The translations under genes and the position numbers were made by a program. The notes under the pieces were generated by a model, which saw only the letters and a program-made list of their open reading frames with translations, had not been told where the DNA came from and ran no database searches. A DNA stretch of 64,000 nucleotides from Anas platyrhynchos. Taxonomy: Eukaryota; Chordata; Aves; Anseriformes; Anatidae. The first letter of the stretch is position 1, and every line of letters starts with the position of its first letter. The DNA is taken from the NCBI RefSeq assembly GCF_047663525.1, contig NC_092591.1:53917501-53981500 (forward strand), in the 5' to 3' direction. Of the stretch, positions 1 to 10,534 are shown piece by piece.

Positions 1-334
1 GATGTGGAGAAATTAGGGACACCTCTCTGGGGTCATCAGCACCTAGGACACCCTCATCCTCATCCTAACGTGTGTTAGGACATGGGGACATGTCACACTG
101 GGGTTACAGAGACCTTAAGCCACATCAGTGTGGGGACACAGGAACATTGACACTCACCCCTGCCATCTGCCCCAGGGACCAACCCCCCTTGTCTTAGCTA
201 TCAGCCCCTGAGGAACCCCAAAACCCCAGCACTGGGGACATGGGGACACGAGGGACGTGTGACAGGTGGGAAGATGGACAGCTCAGGGACCTCGGGGACA
301 CCTGAGGGACACTGGGACATCCCTATGGCCTCAC
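1..334. repeat. G-rich degenerate GGGGACA-type intronic sequence
   Basis: This is intronic sequence of VPS51 downstream (in gene sense) of its exon 9. It is dominated by irregular copies of GGGGACA/GGGACAC. The same low-complexity style fills the introns at roughly 430-850 and 1650-2270. I see no VPS51 exon in bases 1-334, so the remaining coding exons must lie outside the window. Confidence 0.6.
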
Positions 335-3300
335 CTTGTTGAACTCGACCGGGCTGAAGATGTCAATGCGTTCGGAGAAGAGCTTCTGGATGTTGCTGAG
401 CAGGTGCGTGTCCATCGGGGCACTGGGGACAACGAAAGCAGGACAATCGGGGGACAGGGGACTGGCAGGGGAGGAGGGAGGGCACGGGGACAGTCAGGGG
501 ACATGGTGACAGATGGGATGTGAGGGCTGTATGGGGACACAAAGGCAGGAGAACATGGGGATGTGGGTGGAGGATGTGGGGAGAGTCACAGCACGGGGAC
601 TTAAGGCACATGGGGATCATCAAGGGATACTGGGATGGTTTGGGGACACAGGGACCACCAAAGGATGTGGGGACCATGGGTGGATGTTGGGACAATTTGG
701 GATATGAAGATTGTCACAGGGACACGGGGACTGTAGGGGAACATTGGGATCATTTGGAGCCATGAAGACAGCCAGGAGGACGTGGGGCTGGTCACGAATG
801 TGGGGACAACGGGGTGACCCCGGGCTGACAGGGAGGTGACCCAGGTGACAGGGCTGACCTGGGGGTGTAGCTGGGGGCGTAGCGCCCAGGCGCCCGCGAG
901 CTGCTGTAGACGGAGAAGGCGCGCCGGCTCGAGTCGCTGCTCTGTGCCCGCCGCACGCCCTCCTCGAAGAGCTGCCCCACCTGCAGCATCACACCATGCT
1001 CAGTGCCAGCGTCCCCCAAACCCACCCCAAATACCCCCCTGGGGACTCCCAAAACAAGCCAGGATCCCTCAAAACCCTCTGAGACTTCCCAGTCCGTTTG
1101 AGATCCTCTCAGACCCCTCTGGTCTCTCCCTAAAATCATTATGGACACCTCAGGGAGTCTCCTCTTGACCCTTCAGAGACTTCAGCCCCCCTGCAAGGAA
1201 CCCTCTGGGACTCCAAAACCCGCCCAGGAACCCTCTGGGACTCCTGAGGGTGCTTTAGGGAGCCCCACAGGGACCACCTGCAACATCCTAAAATCCTCAA
1301 TGACTTCATAGGGACGGCAGGCATGATTTCTGGCCCCTTCAGGGACCCCCAGGAACATCTGGGACTCCTCTATGGGTCTCCAGCCCCCACCCCAAGCCCC
1401 TATAAGGGCCCGGTGCTGCCCCAACCTGGACGTCGATGGCAGTGATGTCCTCGACCACGCGCTTCATGACGGCGCGGACGTTGCGGGGCTCGACGGTGCC
1501 CAACCAGTCGCGCGTCTCCACGCTCTTCCGCAGCATCTGCGCCACCGCCGCCCCCTGCACCTGCACGTAGTGGTCGAGCAGCCGCTGCGCCGCCCCCCGA
1601 GCCTCCGCGCACAGCGCCGGGCCTGGCGTCACCGCTGGCCCTGTGTCCTGGGGGCACAAAGGACATGGGGACACTTCCACACGCAGCCTGTGTCCTTGGG
1701 ATTTGGGGACACAGGGAGATGGCTCCTTGGTGGCACAGGGATGTGAGGAGACGTGTAAAAGCCTCCCCCAGTGTCCCCATGCACAGCAACATCTGTTGTG
1801 AGGGTACACAGAGACATCAGGGGGCACCTGGGCTGTCCCAAAGTGCTGCATCCCTATTGTCCTCACATCGTTGTAGCATTTGGAGGGGCTCAGGGACATG
1901 CCAAGGCCTCCTGGGGACGTTTTGTGGATCTCCCACCCCTTAGGGACACTGAGGGACACTGGGACACGCAGGGACCCTTCTGCCTCCACACATACTGCTG
2001 TTCTTGGGGCCACATTCTGGACAGACATGGGGCCATAGTGGGACACAGAGAGAGGCTTGGGGACATTCAAGATCCCTTTGGGGACATTTCAGGGTCCCTC
2101 GTGGACATTTGGGGGCACACAAAGTTCAAAGGAAGATCCCCATGCTTCCACACACACTCCCATGTTCTGGACAGCCACTAGGACTCGGGGCTGCTCTGTG
2201 GCACCTTGGGGACATTCAGGGCCCCCTCTGAGCCATTTTGGGGCCAACGAGGGTGGGTTTTGGAGCTCACCTCAGGAGGAAACTGCTCGTCGGTAAGGGT
2301 GAGGATGTAGCTGATGGTGGTGGCCTCGTAGTCGAGGCAGAGGCGGGCGAGGAGCAGCAGCAGTGCCGGGGGTGCTGCGGGGGCTCCCCTCTCCGTGGGG
2401 CTGTCGGCAAAGCCCCGGGCGGTGCGGCAGAGCCAGCGCACGAAGGCCACCACCAGCCCTTCGCGCACCGCCTCTACGCAGAACTCCCCCTGTGGCCAAA
2501 AGCAGAGGGTTACACCTCCCAAAATACCAAACTGCTACCCCTGCCTGCTTAAAAGCTGCCACTGCACCGTAAAAGCCTCGGCTGCACCCCAAAGAACTGC
2601 TGCTGGGCAGCGCTGTCGCACCCATGTCACCGTGTAGAACGGCCCCGTGACCAAACCTGGAGGGTTACGTCCCAAAAATACCACCCTGGGTCTCCCAAAA
2701 ACCTCCTCTGTATCCCCAAAACTGCCCCTGGAGCCCGATATTTTCCCCATGGCCCCCAGCAGCCCCTCACACACCACTGCCATGCACAACGCAAAGCACA
2801 ACTGCCCCGTACAACCCCAAAACAAACCCAGTTCCACCAAGCTGTGCTCTGCAACCCCAAAATCACCCCAACAACCCCCCCAGGGACCGCCAATCTGCCC
2901 CATGCGATCTGTGAAGTAAACCCATGCTTATTTTAAGCCCGTGCAACCTCCACCCCACCCTGCGCAGCCCCCAGCCACCCCCAGTGACCCCCATACTTCC
3001 CACAAGGCTCCCCCCACTGCCCCCAGCCCACCTTGAAGTAGGGCAAGCTGGCGAAGGCCACGTCCTTGGCGGTGAAGAGCTGCACGTAGGCCAGGACGGC
3101 CTTGAGCTGGCCGAGAACGGAGGAGGACAGCGTGGCCAGGAGGTCGGGGAGCCCGGGCCCCTCTTTGCCAGGGGGCCGGGGAGCTGCCAGCGCCTGGCGC
3201 ACGTCACCCAGGCACCCCAGGAAGAAGGTCTGCAGCGCCCGCAGGTAGCGGGCCACCCGCTCACCCGCTGCCCGGGCCACCAGCGCGGCGCCTGCTTCGG

Positions 3301-6055
3301 CCCCGGCCGTGGGCAGCAGCTCGAGGAGGGCGCGGAGGCGGCGGTGGAAGCGGTCGAGCGCCCGCACCAGCAGCGAGGTGTCGCCCAGGCCCCGCTCCAG
3401 CGCCAGGCGCCGCTCCAGCAGCTCGAAGTAGCGGGCGGTGAGGGCAGCGGCGAAAGCCTCCAGGCGGCCTTCCCCCACCCCCGGGCAGCCCTCGAAGAGG
3501 CTGCGGTACGAGGCTGCGAGCAGGCACAGGTTGCCCACGAAGGCCGAGCTGCCCCGGTCAACGAAGTCCAGGATGTCGGAGGCCGGGGGAGGAGTGGTGG
3601 CAGCGCCAGAGGGATCAGCTGGGGGCAGCTCAGCCTCCAGCGCCGCCAGCTCGGTCTCCAGGCGAGCACCGGCATGGCTCAGGAACTCCTCGCACAGCTC
3701 CTCAGGCGGCTCCTCCAGCTGCAGCAGCATCTCCACACACTCTGTGAGCTCCTTGGGGTCCAAGGTGTCGTCCCTAGAGAGATGGGGGGGGGTTAGCTGG
3801 GTGCTACGAGGTTCTGAGGTTAACAGCAGCACAGCAAAACAGGAAAAAGCAATAAAGGTCATCAGTAGGCTTCAGAGTTAACGATAATTATTGAAAAACA
3901 AAGGAGAAATGAGGACTTCATAGCATCAGCATGTTCCAGAGTTCCCAGTGGAATAAAGTTGTTAGAGGAACTGCTATCGTTACCCTCCAGAACGAACACC
4001 CTCTGTTCTCCACAGCCGCCACCAGTAGGCTCCAGAGTGAACACCCTCACAACCCCACCTCCTGCTGGCAGCGGGCTGCGGAGTGACCATACCGGAGGCG
4101 TGCCCGGAGGCGCTGGGCCAGCTCGGCCATGATGGCGTGGCTCTCGTCCTCGATGGCCCGGAACGAAGGCAGGTGGCGGTAGTGGCGCAGCACGGCCCGG
4201 GCGCGGGCGTAGCAGTGCAGGGCCCGCGCAGGATCTGCCCCCGGTGCCGCCCAGCGCCGCAGCCGCCCCGGCACCTCCACGAGGGACTGCAGCTTCCGCA
4301 GGAGCGCCTGCACGCCTGGAGGGGCCAGGATGTCAGGAAGGAGTCGGGCGTGGGGGAAAGGATTGGGCACCGAGGTGGGGGGCGCAAGGACCAAGGGGAA
4401 GGGCTACGGATGATGCAGGTCCTGATCGGCCCCCTCTGGGATCCCATTTCTCCCCCCCCATCTGACTCTCAGCCCCCTTCCCCGTCATCTGCCTCCTCTG
4501 CTCCCCCCACGCCGTTATCTGCCCACCCCACAAAGCCCAGGTGTGCCCCCAGATGGGCTCCCCCAACCCCGCTGGGCTCCCACAGTGTACACTCCAAACT
4601 ACAAGAACCCTACACGCTAACATCTGTCTCCTCATCCCCTCATATTTACCCCTAAAAGGCCAAAATCTAATCCCCAGGCCCCTCCAAACCCCAGATCTGA
4701 CCCCCAACCCCACAATCTGTCCTCCCCGAGTCACCCAACCCCAAGATCTGTCCCCAAACCCCATAGATTTGCCCTCCTGGGCTCCACTCCTCCCTCCCCA
4801 TACCAGCCAGCTGGGCGCCCCGGCGGTGACGGTCCTGCAGCGCCGCGCTGACACGGGCGCTGGAGGTGCTGATGGCTGCCATGTTGGCAGCCAAATCGTC
4901 CATCTCTGCCTCCATGCGGCGGAAATCGACCTTCATCTTTCGGATAGTGTCTGGGGGGAGGGAAAAAAATGAGACCCATGGGTCCCTGAGCCACTTGGGA
5001 TCCCACAGGTCCCCCCCCCAAATGCTTGTGTCCCCCCTGAGAGCCCACCTGTGGCAGAAATGAACTTGTTATAGTTCTCGTAGAGCAGCGTCTGCATGTC
5101 GCTGTCGAGAGCGCGGATCTCCCGCCCCAGCGCAGCTTCGCGGGCCAACAACTGCCCCAGGGGGCACTCGCTGCGCACCTGGAAGAGGGAAATCATGATA
5201 GAACCGCACCCTGGCCCTATGGCACCCCAACAACTCTCCCGCAGCCGCAACAACCCCCTCCCAGGCCCCTACATCCCTCCACAGTGGTTCTGGGCTCCTG
5301 AGCTGCCCCCCTAATTGCATGGTAGAGCCCTCCAGCTGTCTCCCCCAGCCCAACACGCTGCTCGGGGAGGCCTGCCTGCCACACAGCCACTTAGATGGCA
5401 CCCTGGCATTGCGAGAAGGAACCCTAAGAGCTTCCAGCTGCACACCAGGGCCCTGCTGGGATCCACAACAGCCCCCAATAGCCCCATATGGCCCCTACAC
5501 AGGGGACATACAGGATCCCAAAGAGCGCCTGGGGGGGGGGGAGATCTGTTGGGTACCCAGAAAACCCCTCTGTGGGGATCTGAAGGGGGTTGGAAGGTCT
5601 CTCAGGGACCCAGCACAGCCTGACGGTGGGGTTAATGGAGTCCCCACAGGGCTCTGGGGGCGGGGGTACAGATTGCACGGCACCGCTCACCCCATGAAGG
5701 CTGCGAGATCCCCATAGGAACCCCTTGGGATCCCCACAGGAACCCCTTGGGATCCCCCCAGGCGGACACCCAAACCTCAGGAGGTCCCCGGGGTGGGGGT
5801 GCGGGTCACGGCGGGGTCAAAGGTCACCTTCGCGAGGTAAACTTCCGGGTCAAAGTGAGGCCCGTTGATGTCGATGGGGTCCGGGGCGGCCTCCGCTGCC
5901 TCGGCGGCGGGCAGCCCGTAGTAGCGCTGCAGCGGGCCATGAGGCCGGCGCCAGGAGGGGCCGGTGCCGGTGCCGGTGCCACTGCCAGAGCCGGTGTCGG
6001 TCTCGGTCCCGGTGTCGGTGCCGGTGTCGGTCCCCGCCGCCTCCCCGTCCGCCAT
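335..6055 (-). CDS. VPS51: VPS51, GARP/EARP tethering-complex subunit (5' nine coding exons; 3' end off window)
   Basis: VPS51 is the small subunit that links the GARP complex (retrograde endosome-to-Golgi tethering) and the EARP complex (endosomal recycling), and binds the SNARE syntaxin 6. Exons in transcript order: 5828-6055, 5049-5178, 4804-4950, 4093-4315, 3032-3773, 2271-2489, 1426-1647, 859-980, 335-422. All junctions are GT-AG and phases agree, giving 2,121 nt or 707 codons. The mammalian protein is about 780 residues, so roughly 75 C-terminal residues are missing to the left. Recognisable blocks are [102 protein letters not shown] and [18 protein letters not shown]. The start at 6055 is the first ATG giving the family N-terminus. 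Residues 8-32 are a Thr/Gly/Asp-rich repeat not typical of the family. The large exon 5 is unusually Ala/Leu/Arg-rich. Confidence 0.95.
5964..6034 (-). repeat. Coding short tandem repeat in VPS51 exon 1
   Basis: GGTGCC/GGTGTC-like hexamers repeat in frame and encode an alternating Thr-Gly/Thr-Asp tract at about residues 8-32 of VPS51, just before the conserved LQRYYGLP block. The tract is probably disordered and length-variable. Confidence 0.7.
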
Positions 6056-6190
6056 CACGCCGCCACTTCCGTGCCAGCGCCTGACTTCCTGCCCAGCTCC
6101 CGGCGTCACTTCCGGGCGGGGCCGTTACCATGGTTACCGGCCCCCGGCCCCTCCCCAGCCCCGGCCCCACCAGGCCGCACGGCGCCGCCT
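6056..6190. promoter_or_regulatory. GC-rich 5' flank of VPS51
   Basis: The GC-rich, CpG-containing sequence immediately upstream of the VPS51 start codon is the likely promoter and 5' UTR by position. No TATA box is visible, and I cannot define a transcription start. Confidence 0.4.
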
Positions 6191-6204
6191 CAGGGGCCCC
6201 TTGT

Positions 6205-6382
6205 GAATAAAGCACATAAAGCACATAAAGCACAAGTCAGTGAAGGAAATAAAGCACATGAAGCACATGGCCTCAGTCAGTAAAGGAAATAAAGCACACA
6301 AAGCAGGTGGCCTCAGACAGTAAATACAGCACATAAAGCCCATGGCGTCTGTCAATAACGTAAATACAGGCCATAAAGCAAT
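6205..6382 (+). repeat. Tandem repeat of AATAAAGCACA-containing units
   Basis: Three to four degenerate units of about 45-50 bp occur here, each with AATAAAGCACA(T/C) followed by a block like TGGCCTCAGTCAGTAA. The first unit itself contains shorter ATAAAGCAC repeats. No coding function is suggested. Confidence 0.8.
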
Positions 6383-6399
6383 GGCAGCAGCCGTGTTCA

Positions 6400-6925
6400 T
6401 GACTTGTGGAAAACGGACTCCACAATCAGAAAGACTGTAAATTAGCTGTGTTTATTCAGTGCTGCGCAGCACGGGGGGGTGGTGCCGCCAAAGTCGTGCA
6501 CACCTGGCGTGGCAACTTGCCTTGGTTTTATGCAGAAAAGAGTGACATATGCATGGAGTTTCACACCACGCCTATACATATTCATAACCTGTCCCTGTTT
6601 AATATTAAAATTGGTTCCAAGGAGTCATTTCCATAAACTGCTCCCATCTGCACTTGCACAGTGTATGCTGGTGGTGGTCTTCGGCGGTCATGGGGATGAA
6701 GATTGATGACTCTTCCTCGTCTCTGCTCCTTGATCTCTTGTCTCTGCGCAGACTCAGTTGCTCCTTGTCTCTTGTCCATCCACAGGACCAGTTTCTTAAC
6801 ATAGGCTCACACTCTTATTAGGAGACTGACCTTGGTAAAGGGGCCCAAGGCTTCTTGCTTTAATTAGTTTGAGCATCCTAGTTTCATGCTATCACTCTAT
6901 CTCTACTTGCTAATATTCCCCTAAC
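6400..6925 (-). mobile_element. Probable solo LTR of an endogenous retrovirus
   Basis: Read on the minus strand, this stretch looks like a retroviral LTR. It has a long promoter-like left part, an AATAAA signal (complement of 6451-6456) near its 3' end, and a terminus ending in CA at about 6400. No gag, pol or env remnant adjoins it, so it would be a solo LTR. The left (5') edge of the element is uncertain (somewhere between 6801 and about 6930), and I found no clear target-site duplication. It differs from the LTR at 9189-9798. Confidence 0.5.
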
Positions 6926-7145
6926 GTCCTCTCTCAGTTCCCTAGCAGGGGAACCACTGTGAGCAGCCATAAATGCCCTCTGAGAAGGACAGCTGCCAAG
7001 GACCATGAGCTGTGGGCACAAGGGGGCAGGACCCAAACTCCAGAAATAACGGGGCATGGGCAGGGGGCTGACAAGACAGACACCAAGGCAGGACAAAGCT
7101 GCAATGTGCAGAAAAATCCCCCTTGAGAAAAATCTCACTCGGGAC

Positions 7146-7400
7146 TCCATCGCCCACCCTCTCTTCCAACTCCTCTTGCAGGCCCTGGCACCTACACCTT
7201 ACCCAGGCTGATGGGACCCAACACAGCCTACACAACTGCCAGCACGATCGCTTCGATGCAGACCTCTCTAGCATGAGCCATGCTTCCCTTCTTTTCCGCA
7301 TTCCCTAGTGAACCTTAGGTGTTCTTCTCGTGCCACAAGGACTTCAAAGCCCACTGCATCCTTGCTTAGCACGGGCTTCTGTACACCAGGAGCAAAGCCA
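7146..7400 (+). pseudogene. Inverted fragment of the ODF3/CIMAP1-like gene (one exon plus flank)
   Basis: A splice acceptor at 7180-7181 is followed by sequence closely matching, in opposite orientation, the exon at 11335-11456 and its intron. It shares the coding stretch for PGTYTLPRLMGP and the downstream intronic ACCAGGAGCAAAGCCA. About 33 bp inside the exon are deleted relative to the other copy and no other exon of the gene is found nearby. It is therefore a broken duplicated fragment rather than a gene. Confidence 0.75.
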
Positions 7401-7658
7401 GTGAATCCACTGAGGCATACTCTAAGTCCTGGTGATGGAAGCTCCACAAGGTATCAAGGAGCAGGAACAGAGCTACTTATCACAGCCAGTTTGGACAGCG
7501 TGGGGATGGAACAGTGGCTTCCAAGCTCAAATCCCAAACCTCCCCTCAGACATCAAGTATTTAGGCACAGCCATGACAAGAGATGATGCAGAAATACAGT
7601 GGCTGTGTTTCTGCCCTCAGCCTAGGGAGATGCCAAGCCTTTGTCCCCAGAGGGTCAG

Positions 7659-8155
7659 TCAAAGCAGTCTGTCAATTCCCCCATCGTTCTTCCACACAGA
7701 GACACTGCTGGGAGCTGCCACATTTAACAGAGAAGCAGCTGAAGAACCAAAGTCCTTGGTGCCGCCATTCCCGCTCTTCTTCCCTGCACGTTCTTCCTCA
7801 GACTTGGCAAATAACCCCCCAAACTAGTCCCAGGAGCACTCGGCTGGCATTTTGGCACAGCCGAACAAAGGCCAGCATCCCCCGTTTCCAGATCTGGACC
7901 CGGCTGAGCCCAAGGGCATGGAAATCTCTGAGGGATTCCAGGACAAGACCTCAGGAAATCTCTTGCCAGCACGGGCGTGTTGGGCAGGAGGAGGGCTGTG
8001 AAAGCCGAGGGGGAATGCCTCAGTCCTGCCGAGGGCACAGGAGGACAGGCAAGCCAAAGAAGCGAAGGCTTTGAGCAGTGACAAGCACAATGCCCGGGCA
8101 CTGGGCACAGAGCGAGACAAGATGGAGGACGCAGCCGGGCAGCCTGGTGCTGGTT
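7659..8155 (+). repeat. Duplicated module, copy A, left flank of the short 10-bp array
   Basis: About 500 bp here align almost base for base with 12787-13283, from TCAAAGCAGTCTGTCAATTC to GCAGCCGGGCAGCCTGGTGC. In both places the module runs directly into a TTCCAGCC-type 10-bp array. Open frames in this block have no recognisable homology and appear on both strands, so I do not call a gene. Confidence 0.9.
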
Positions 8156-8311
8156 CCAGCTGGTTCCAGCCGGTTCCAGCCAGTTCCAGCTGGTTCCAGC
8201 CGTTTCCAGCCGGTTCCAGCCAGTTGCAGCCGTTTCCAGCTGGTTCCAGCCGGTTCCAGCGGTTTGCAGCCGGTTCCAGCCAGTTCCATCCGGTTGCAGC
8301 CGGCTTCTCAA
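8148..8311 (+). repeat. Short 10-bp tandem array (about 16 units)
   Basis: About sixteen 10-bp units of the type TTCCAGCCGG, with variants at the third and fourth CCGG positions (CTGG, CCAG, CCGT), lie at the same point in the duplicated module where the second copy carries a 13.9 kb array. It probably represents the small state from which the large array grew. Confidence 0.9.
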
Positions 8312-8811
8312 CGCTCCCAGGTGCTGCTGCTGCCATGGCGGCTGCTAACGGACAGGCAGAGCAGGGCGCGGGCTGAGGCGAGCTGAGGGAAGGGGGCGGC
8401 CCCCCGCGCCCTGGGGAGGAACCCGCGCCAAGGCTCGGCTCCGTGGCTCCTGGAGAGCCCAGGGACAGGGCAGGGAGCAGCTGAGAGGGGCAGGGGCAGC
8501 CCTCCAGCCCCGAGTCCAGAGGAACTTTCCAGAACTTTCAGCATTCTGCAGCCTGGGCTGTGGCACTGAGGCACAGCCATGACAAGAGATGAGGCAGAGC
8601 AGCAGCGGCCGTGTTTCTGGCCTCAGCCTGGGGAGATTCCAACCCTGTGTCCCCCAGAGGGGGGTGTGGAGCTGGGCCCTGTCCTTGGATGATAGCGTGA
8701 AAGTCAGTCAAAGAAACTCTCTAAGACTCAATTTGGAGTTTTCGAAGGCAGGCATTCTTTATTTGCAGCACTGGGTGCCCAGCGGATTGCTCCATCTAGT
8801 GTGTGTGCCAA
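8312..8811. other. Gap between short array and right flank; no gene seen
   Basis: This GC-rich stretch in copy A has no counterpart in copy B, where the large array joins the right flank directly. It contains one copy of the dispersed module (8569-8690). I see no supported coding exon. Confidence 0.6.
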
Positions 8812-9976
8812 ATCGTTCATGCTACAGGGGTAATTCACATATGTAAGCACTGAATAAATTTCCAATAAATACAGTATTCATACTGTTTCCTGTCAATCAA
8901 TAAAACCTTTCAAGTTTTCTGGCACCCTGCACGCTGCTTTTCCTTGTCCACAGGGGGAGATAGGAGCAGGCTTACCGCCCCAGGGGTTGCAGCTCCTAAG
9001 GATGAAGGGCGCTAAATCCTTTCTCCTGCTCCAGAAAGTCTGAAAGGCCCCTTGGGCACCCAGAAACTAATCCTTGATCCTCAAATCTGGCCCTGCAGCT
9101 CTGAAAGCTGCCTCCCCCTGCGGGAGGAGCCCAACTTCACCTTTCTTAGCCTTGGAAGGCAAAGTCAATGAGGATGAGCTTGTCTGCCTGATATAGTATA
9201 AACTCACTTTAGGATAGAATAAATCTTGTGGTTAAAAGTTAGCAAGGACAAAGTAAACGACATCTTGTTATCTGTAGACCTTTTGTTATGTTTAAGCATC
9301 TTGTTATTTGAAAACATCCCAGTATCTGTTAACCGTTAGTCAGGCTGAGACTTGAGATAACTTGAATCAATTGTCTTGTCTTGTTAACTGAGACTTCCTG
9401 TTATCTGCCGACCCTCAGTTAAACTGAAAGCCAACTCAGCATTTTTACAGCTTGGAAAACAACTGATTAAGCAAAGGTGAAAAGTGCATTACGAGGAAGA
9501 CCTACGGCCTTCCTCCCAAAGACCACTGCCCACATCCTGGAGACCCCGGCCCACAATTCTTGGAAGGCTTTGCGCAAGCGCAAGGACTGATAAGCTAATT
9601 AGCATATGAAGCGAGGGTAGGCGGGGTTATGTAATGAATATGTATGGGTGCGAATTGAATATTCATTGTTTCGCTGTATAAATATGAGATATTTTGTCAC
9701 TTCGAACATGCACGATAGGCGGAAGGATCCCCTGTGCATCCAGCGCTGCAATAAAGAATATACCACTTAAAGAAATTTTGGCTTTGATCTTTAAATCATG
9801 CCACTGCTGTAGCTGCTCACAGTCACAGGGCACAGAGAGCTGCTGCAGGCAGGCAGAGCTCATGACAGACACTGACTCCAGGGGGGCAGCTGCCAGCTTT
9901 CATGGGGGGGGCACGGCATCATCATGGAAACGTATTACGAGAGCATAGAGGCTTCGGGAGCCTGGGAGATGGCATG
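8812..9976 (+). repeat. Duplicated module, copy A, right flank (interrupted by an LTR)
   Basis: This matches 27224-27800 nearly base for base, starting at ATCGTTCATGCTACAGGGGT and continuing through CTTTCAAGTTTTCTGGCACC and CATAGAGGCTTCGGGAGCCT. Copy A is interrupted by a 610-bp LTR at 9189-9798 that copy B lacks. Copy B has a small extra segment near 27637-27660. Confidence 0.9.
9189..9798 (+). mobile_element. Solo LTR with exact ends and 4-bp target duplication
   Basis: The element starts TGATATAG and ends TTTAAATCA, and is flanked by TGCC at 9185-9188 and 9799-9802. The unoccupied site is visible in copy B at about 27597-27604, where TGTCTGCC continues directly into ACTGCTG. Inside are a TATAAATA box (9677-9684) and an AATAAA signal (9750-9755), in the order expected for U3-R-U5 on the plus strand. 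No internal retroviral genes remain. A 4-bp duplication is typical of gammaretrovirus-like (ERV1) integrases; that class assignment is an inference. Confidence 0.9.
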
Positions 9977-10534
9977 TAGGTATTTAGAGCATATATTAGA
10001 GCATATATTTATTTAGGTATTTAGGCACATTTAGAGCAGCAACAGCCATGTTTCTGGCCTCAGCCTGGGGAGATGTCAACGTTGTGCCCCCCAGAAGGAG
10101 GCAGACCTTGGGGACAGGTCTCCATCTCCAGGCTGCTCTGCTGTGGGGTGCGAGTGGGTAGGGAAGGCCCTGAGTGCTGTCACGGCACAGCATTGAGCTC
10201 TGATGGCTCTTTGTGGGGCTGGCATCCCTCCTCAGCCAGGAGCTCCATAGCCTGCAGCTGAGGCGTGCTCCTGGGGCAGGGTGAAGGGAGCAATCAGGAT
10301 GCAAGCCCCATTGGGTTGAAGGCAAGCAGGTGAAAAGGTGCTGGCAGAGCTGGCTAGACAGCCGGACAGCTGACAGACGTGCCCTTTGCATTGCAGGGCT
10401 CTCTTCTGGCGATTCTTTGCTGCGGCTTTAACCTTACAGAAAAGGCACCTTCCTCACTCACACCCCTCTTCCCTTCCTTCCCGTTCCTCTCCTCACAGCT
10501 CAAGAACAAACACGGTCTTTGGGGGAATCTTTTT
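9977..10534. other. Intergenic sequence; no gene seen
   Basis: The stretch holds a short AT-rich run near 9980-10030, one copy of the dispersed module (10028-10165) and otherwise unremarkable sequence before the 3' end of the minus-strand ODF3-like gene. No exon with supported homology was found. Confidence 0.5.

Noticed and set aside
1372-4655. Long plus-strand open frames opposite VPS51 exons (for example 2924-3796)
   Set aside because: They are antisense shadows of GC-rich VPS51 exons, whose minus-strand reading has clear homology and splice sites.
8071-8376. Open frames across the short array, beginning in the duplicated flank
   Set aside because: Same cause as the large array; overlapping frames exist on both strands and none resembles a known protein.
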